The position numbers and the translations under genes were made by a program. DNA of 14,699 nt from an archaeon (GTDB lineage Archaea > Nanobdellota > Nanobdellia > SCGC-AAA011-G17 > GW2011-AR18): assembly GCA_023245565.1 (NCBI GenBank), contig JAHFKB010000023.1, positions 1-14,699 of the forward strand. The letters run 5' to 3'. The notes under the pieces were generated by a model. That model saw only the letters and a program-made list of their open reading frames with translations, did not search any database and was not told the DNA's origin. This document shows positions 12,788 to 14,699 of this stretch, one piece after another. How positions within the stretch are numbered: the stretch's first letter is position 1; every line of letters begins with the position of its first letter.

Positions 12788-13174
12788 ATGGATAAAGTAG
12801 TACATTTTGAAATACCAGTAGAAGATTTTGAAAGAGCAAAAGAATTCTATACTAAAGCTTTTGACTGGAAGCTAGAATCTTATCCTAAAATGGAATATGT
12901 AATAGCAAGAAGTGTTGAAATAGATGAAAAAACACATATGCCAAAACAACCAGGAGCAATAAATGGTGGAATGTTAAAAAGAAAATCTCCTATAAATAAT
13001 CCAGTAATTACAATTAATGTTGAAGATATAGATAAAAGTATTGAATTAATTAAAAAATCATGTGGAGAAATTGTTATGGATAAATTTCAAGTTGGAGATT
13101 TTGGTTTATCTGCATATTTTAAAGATTCAGAAGGAAATATATTAGGTATTTGGCAAGAATTAAAAAAACATTAA
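12788..13174 (+). CDS. VOC-superfamily (glyoxalase/bleomycin-resistance fold) protein
   Basis: This 128-residue protein has the two beta-alpha-beta-beta-beta modules of the vicinal-oxygen-chelate fold. The first starts VVHFEIPVEDFERAKEFYTKAFDWKL, the second VITINVEDIDKSIELIKKSCGEIV and ends FKDSEGNILGIWQ. His6 and Glu8 sit at positions that could bind metal. In the last strand, where metal-dependent glyoxalases have a Glu (GNxxEL), this protein has Gly-Ile (NILGIW), as in the small COG3324-like group, so classical lactoylglutathione lyase activity is unlikely. It follows the Lrp-like gene but has its own TATA box, and its stop abuts that of the convergent VapC gene. The substrate is unknown. 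Confidence 0.88.
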   Translation: MDKVVHFEIPVEDFERAKEFYTKAFDWKLESYPKMEYVIARSVEIDEKTHMPKQPGAINGGMLKRKSPINNPVITINVEDIDKSIELIKKSCGEIVMDKFQVGDFGLSAYFKDSEGNILGIWQELKKH

Positions 13175-13561
13175 TTAATAACTTTCAAAATTTAAACCCT
13201 TTATTCTTTCAAAATGTTTTTTATTTCTAGTAAGTATAATTTCACCGTGAACTTTAGCTATGCCTGCAATCATTGCATCTTCAGGATCAATCATTTTTCC
13301 TTCTTTTTTTAAATTAGATTGAATTATTCCACCTTCTCTTGCAGAAGAATTATCAAAGTCTAATATATTTATAGATTCAAATAAAGAATATATTTTATCT
13401 TTATTATCATTATTAATAAAACTAATTCCTTGAAACACCTCAAAAACACTAATTGATGTAGTTACCAAAGTTATATTTTTATTTTCAATTTCTTCTATTT
13501 TCTTCTTAGTTTCTTTATTTCCTCTCAAAAGATCAATTATAATAGAAGTATCTAAAATCAT
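13175..13561 (-). CDS. vapC: VapC-type PIN-domain ribonuclease toxin
   Basis: VapC toxins are Mg-dependent endoribonucleases that cut tRNAs or rRNA unless held by their antitoxin. The 128-residue protein has the PIN acidic centre: Asp4 in MILDTSIIIDLLRGN, Glu41 in SISVFEVFQGI, and Asp95 in IDPEDAMIAGIA. It ends with TRNKKHFERIKGL, which supplies the usual fourth polar residue (Asn113). The length is typical. It overlaps the upstream antitoxin gene by ATGA, so the two are co-translated. All catalytic residues are present, so it should be active. The RNA target cannot be read from sequence. Confidence 0.93.
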   Translation of the reverse strand: MILDTSIIIDLLRGNKETKKKIEEIENKNITLVTTSISVFEVFQGISFINNDNKDKIYSLFESINILDFDNSSAREGGIIQSNLKKEGKMIDPEDAMIAGIAKVHGEIILTRNKKHFERIKGLNFESY

Positions 13562-13770
13562 AACTTCCTCTTTCTACTTAAAGATCTAGAATTTTCTATG
13601 TTATCAATTAAGTTTTTCCCTTCTATATCGCTTAGTATACCTGCAAAGTCTAACAAACTTTTTTTATTTGTAATTCTATTTATTACTTCACTAAAACTTT
13701 CTTTACCACGTTTTTTAGAAGCTAACCTTTCATAAGCTTCTTCAGTTATAGATAATGTCTTTGTTGCCAT
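13558..13770 (-). CDS. vapB: VapB-type antitoxin
   Basis: The 70-residue protein begins MATKTLSITEEAYERLASKK, a ribbon-helix-helix-like start (one beta strand, then helices) typical of archaeal VapB antitoxins. It continues ESFSEVINRI, then a C-terminal segment (LLDFAGILSDIEGKNLIDNI) and a basic tail (SLSRKRKL), which in this family wraps the toxin. Its TGA stop overlaps the vapC start. The DNA-binding half probably represses its own promoter; an ATGT repeat sits in the right place. Confidence 0.9.
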   Translation of the reverse strand: MATKTLSITEEAYERLASKKRGKESFSEVINRITNKKSLLDFAGILSDIEGKNLIDNIENSRSLSRKRKL

Positions 13771-13800
13771 ATATGTATGTATGTGTATTTATTTATAAAG
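13768..13800 (-). promoter_or_regulatory. vapBC promoter with ATGT repeats
   Basis: The TATA box reads CTTTATAAAT on the minus strand (13800-13791), about 25 nt before the ATG at 13770. Between it and the start lie three tandem ATGT units on the plus strand (13773-13784). The palindrome CATATATG (13768-13775) covers the start codon. This is where a VapB operator would be expected. Confidence 0.5.
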
Positions 13801-13875
13801 TTTTCTAATAAAATTCCGAAAATTTTACAAAATAATAAAATATATAAAAAACATTAATTTTTTATAGAGGAATAT

Positions 13876-13885
13876 TTTTATAAAA
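13876..13885 (+). promoter_or_regulatory. TATA box for the ART-like gene
   Basis: TTTTTATAAA is centred about 23-24 nt before the ATG at 13904. It is divergent from the vapBC promoter. Confidence 0.45.
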
Positions 13886-13903
13886 ATAATATAAGAAAAT
13901 ATT

Positions 13904-14317
13904 ATGAAAAAACATCTTTATCACGGTTCTATAACTCCAGGAATTAAAGAATTACAACCAAGAAAAAGATTTACTCCAAGTGCTTTAGGAAAAAATATCT
14001 CTCCAGCAATTTATGCTACCGATGATCCTTGTTATGCTGTAGCACATGGTTTTCCATGGAATACTAAAGAAGGTTTTGATACATATTATAGGAAAAACAA
14101 ACTTATACTTAATGTACCAAAAAAATTCAGAAAGCGTTTAAAGCAAAAAATATATATTTATAAATTGCCTAGAAAAAATTTTAAACTTTTAAAAAATGTA
14201 AAACCTATAGGAAGAAATTATCGGTCTCATATTAAAATAAAACCAACATCTGTAAAATATTTTAAAGATATAATTGCAGCTTTTAAATATTATAAAAGAA
14301 AAATTAGGTTTATTTAA
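13904..14317 (+). CDS. Small protein with ADP-ribosyltransferase-like YHGS motif
   Basis: The 137-residue protein starts MKKHLYHGSITPGIKELQPR, then about 15 residues on reads SPAIYATDDPCYAVAHGF. The L-Y-H-G-S strand followed by P-x-I-Y-A-T-x-D-x-x-Y-A resembles the first two elements of the PARP/ART fold, where the His (here His7) and a Tyr near the (Y/F)A..x..YA segment hold NAD. I see the motif, but the fold assignment is inference: the third catalytic element, usually a Glu near the end, is not evident. The C-terminal half is very basic (many Lys and Arg). It lies next to vapBC and overlaps the end of the convergent 66-aa ORF by 8 nt. It could be a toxin-like or RNA-modifying enzyme, or an inactive relative. 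Confidence 0.5.
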   Translation: MKKHLYHGSITPGIKELQPRKRFTPSALGKNISPAIYATDDPCYAVAHGFPWNTKEGFDTYYRKNKLILNVPKKFRKRLKQKIYIYKLPRKNFKLLKNVKPIGRNYRSHIKIKPTSVKYFKDIIAAFKYYKRKIRFI

Positions 14318-14510
14318 ACATATTTTTCAAAGCTTTTAGTGCATCGCTCCAAAGTTGATCATAATTTTCACTTTTAGAAATAAATATTGTAGAACCATTA
14401 ACTTTCATTCCATGAATTTCTAAATCTCTTCTAATAAGAGCCATTTTATTTTTCAAAGCTAATAAAACTGCTTTCTCTTTATCATATTGTCTAAGTTTTT
14501 CACTTACCAT
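14310..14510 (-). CDS. Hypothetical protein, 66 aa, overlapping the end of gatE
   Basis: I do not recognise this protein. It begins with a charged helix (SEKLRQYDKEKAVLLALKNKMALIRRDLEIHG), has a short strand-like stretch (MKVNGSTIFISK) and ends with another helix (YDQLWSDALKALKNMF). It looks like a compact, soluble, complete small protein. Its ATG at 14508-14510 lies inside the last codons of gatE (stop at 14500-14502), an 11-nt overlap in a different frame, which suggests translation coupled to gatE. No separate promoter is apparent. The 3' end overlaps the ART-like gene on the other strand. Confidence 0.6.
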   Translation of the reverse strand: MVSEKLRQYDKEKAVLLALKNKMALIRRDLEIHGMKVNGSTIFISKSENYDQLWSDALKALKNMFK

Positions 14511-14699
14511 ATTTCTTAATTATCTCAGCAACTTTTTTACCATCTACTTTACCTCTAAATTTCTTCATTACTTCACCCATTAATCCGCCAAAAGGAACAC
14601 CTTTATTTTTTTCACAAATTTTTTTAATTTCTTCTTCTAATTCTTTATCTGAAACAGTTTTATATTTAGCAAGATCAATTTTACTTTCTTTAATTAAAT
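14500..14699 (-). CDS. gatE: C-terminal end of Glu-tRNA(Gln) amidotransferase subunit E (partial)
   Basis: The gene runs in from the right edge and ends with TGA at 14500-14502. The roughly 65 visible residues read IKESKIDLAKYKTVSDKELE and end with VPFGGLMGEVMKKFRGKVDG followed by KKVAEIIKKYGK. This is the YqeY-like tail of GatB/GatE proteins, which grips tRNA; the GLMGxVMKxFRGKVDGKxVxEI form is that of GatE rather than GatB. GatE is the tRNA-binding kinase/transamidase partner of GatD, which is encoded about 4.6 kb away in this window. A GatB assignment cannot be excluded from the tail alone, but the presence of GatD favours GatE. Confidence 0.85.
   Translation of the reverse strand, partial: LIKESKIDLAKYKTVSDKELEEEIKKICEKNKGVPFGGLMGEVMKKFRGKVDGKKVAEIIKKYGK

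Noticed and set aside
1..14699. CRISPR array, insertion sequence or integrase-flanked island
   Set aside because: I saw no regularly spaced repeats, no transposase or recombinase coding sequence, and no long terminal inverted repeats. The accessory-looking genes at 10441-14510 show no clear mobile-element borders.

Overview
The window looks like a very AT-rich, gene-dense archaeal chromosome segment, most likely from a DPANN-type lineage (Woesearchaeota/Pacearchaeota-like). The lineage is inference. The archaeal assignment rests on an archaeal ATP-dependent DNA ligase, archaeal-type FtsZ, both specific subunits of the archaeal Glu-tRNA(Gln) amidotransferase (GatD complete, GatE C-terminus), a TrmB-family regulator, an S-layer-like membrane-anchored protein, and A/T-rich TATA boxes centred about 24-27 nt upstream of start codons. 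That spacing implies mostly leaderless transcripts. Only trmB-like and ftsZ carry purine-rich (GGAGG / GGGGG) ribosome-binding sites.

Layout. 1-2000: end of a radical-SAM tRNA methylthiotransferase gene, an S-layer-like surface protein whose Tyr/Ser/Pro-rich tail appears cut by a stop codon, a possible micro-ORF, a small unknown gene and a Nudix hydrolase. 2036-4807: a TrmB-like regulator with leader, SD and terminator, then DNA ligase. 4909-6871: an unknown gene, a nitroreductase, and a convergent 276-aa unknown. 6978-8585: ftsZ with a structured, T-tract-terminated 3' region and a 404-nt divergent intergenic region shared with gatD. That intergenic region holds two long related dyads with the core TTG-CC-CAA. 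8586-10396: gatD and a convergent unknown gene whose stop codon overlaps that of gatD. 10441-11698 (minus): a leftward cluster of a 122-aa unknown protein, an AlaE-like alanine exporter (ATGA overlap) and a broken DUF1428 gene that is absent from the ORF calls. Divergent from this cluster is a double-length Lrp/AsnC regulator, followed by a VOC-family protein. 13175-13770: a VapBC toxin-antitoxin pair. 13904-14317: a small protein with an ADP-ribosyltransferase-like YHGS motif. 14310-14699: a 66-aa ORF overlapping the end of gatE.

How the genes relate. GatD and GatE, encoded apart here, form the enzyme that makes Gln-tRNA(Gln) by transamidation. The Lrp-like gene facing an AlaE-like exporter suggests amino-acid-responsive control of alanine export, by analogy with E. 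coli alaE. The accessory block between the VOC gene and gatE carries a toxin-antitoxin pair and a possible second toxin-like enzyme. I do not see a clearly new multi-gene system. The most notable signals are the ftsZ-gatD dyads, the DUF1428 pseudogene with a stop at a conserved Trp, the interrupted surface-protein tail, the alaE/Lrp arrangement, and the ART-like gene beside vapBC.
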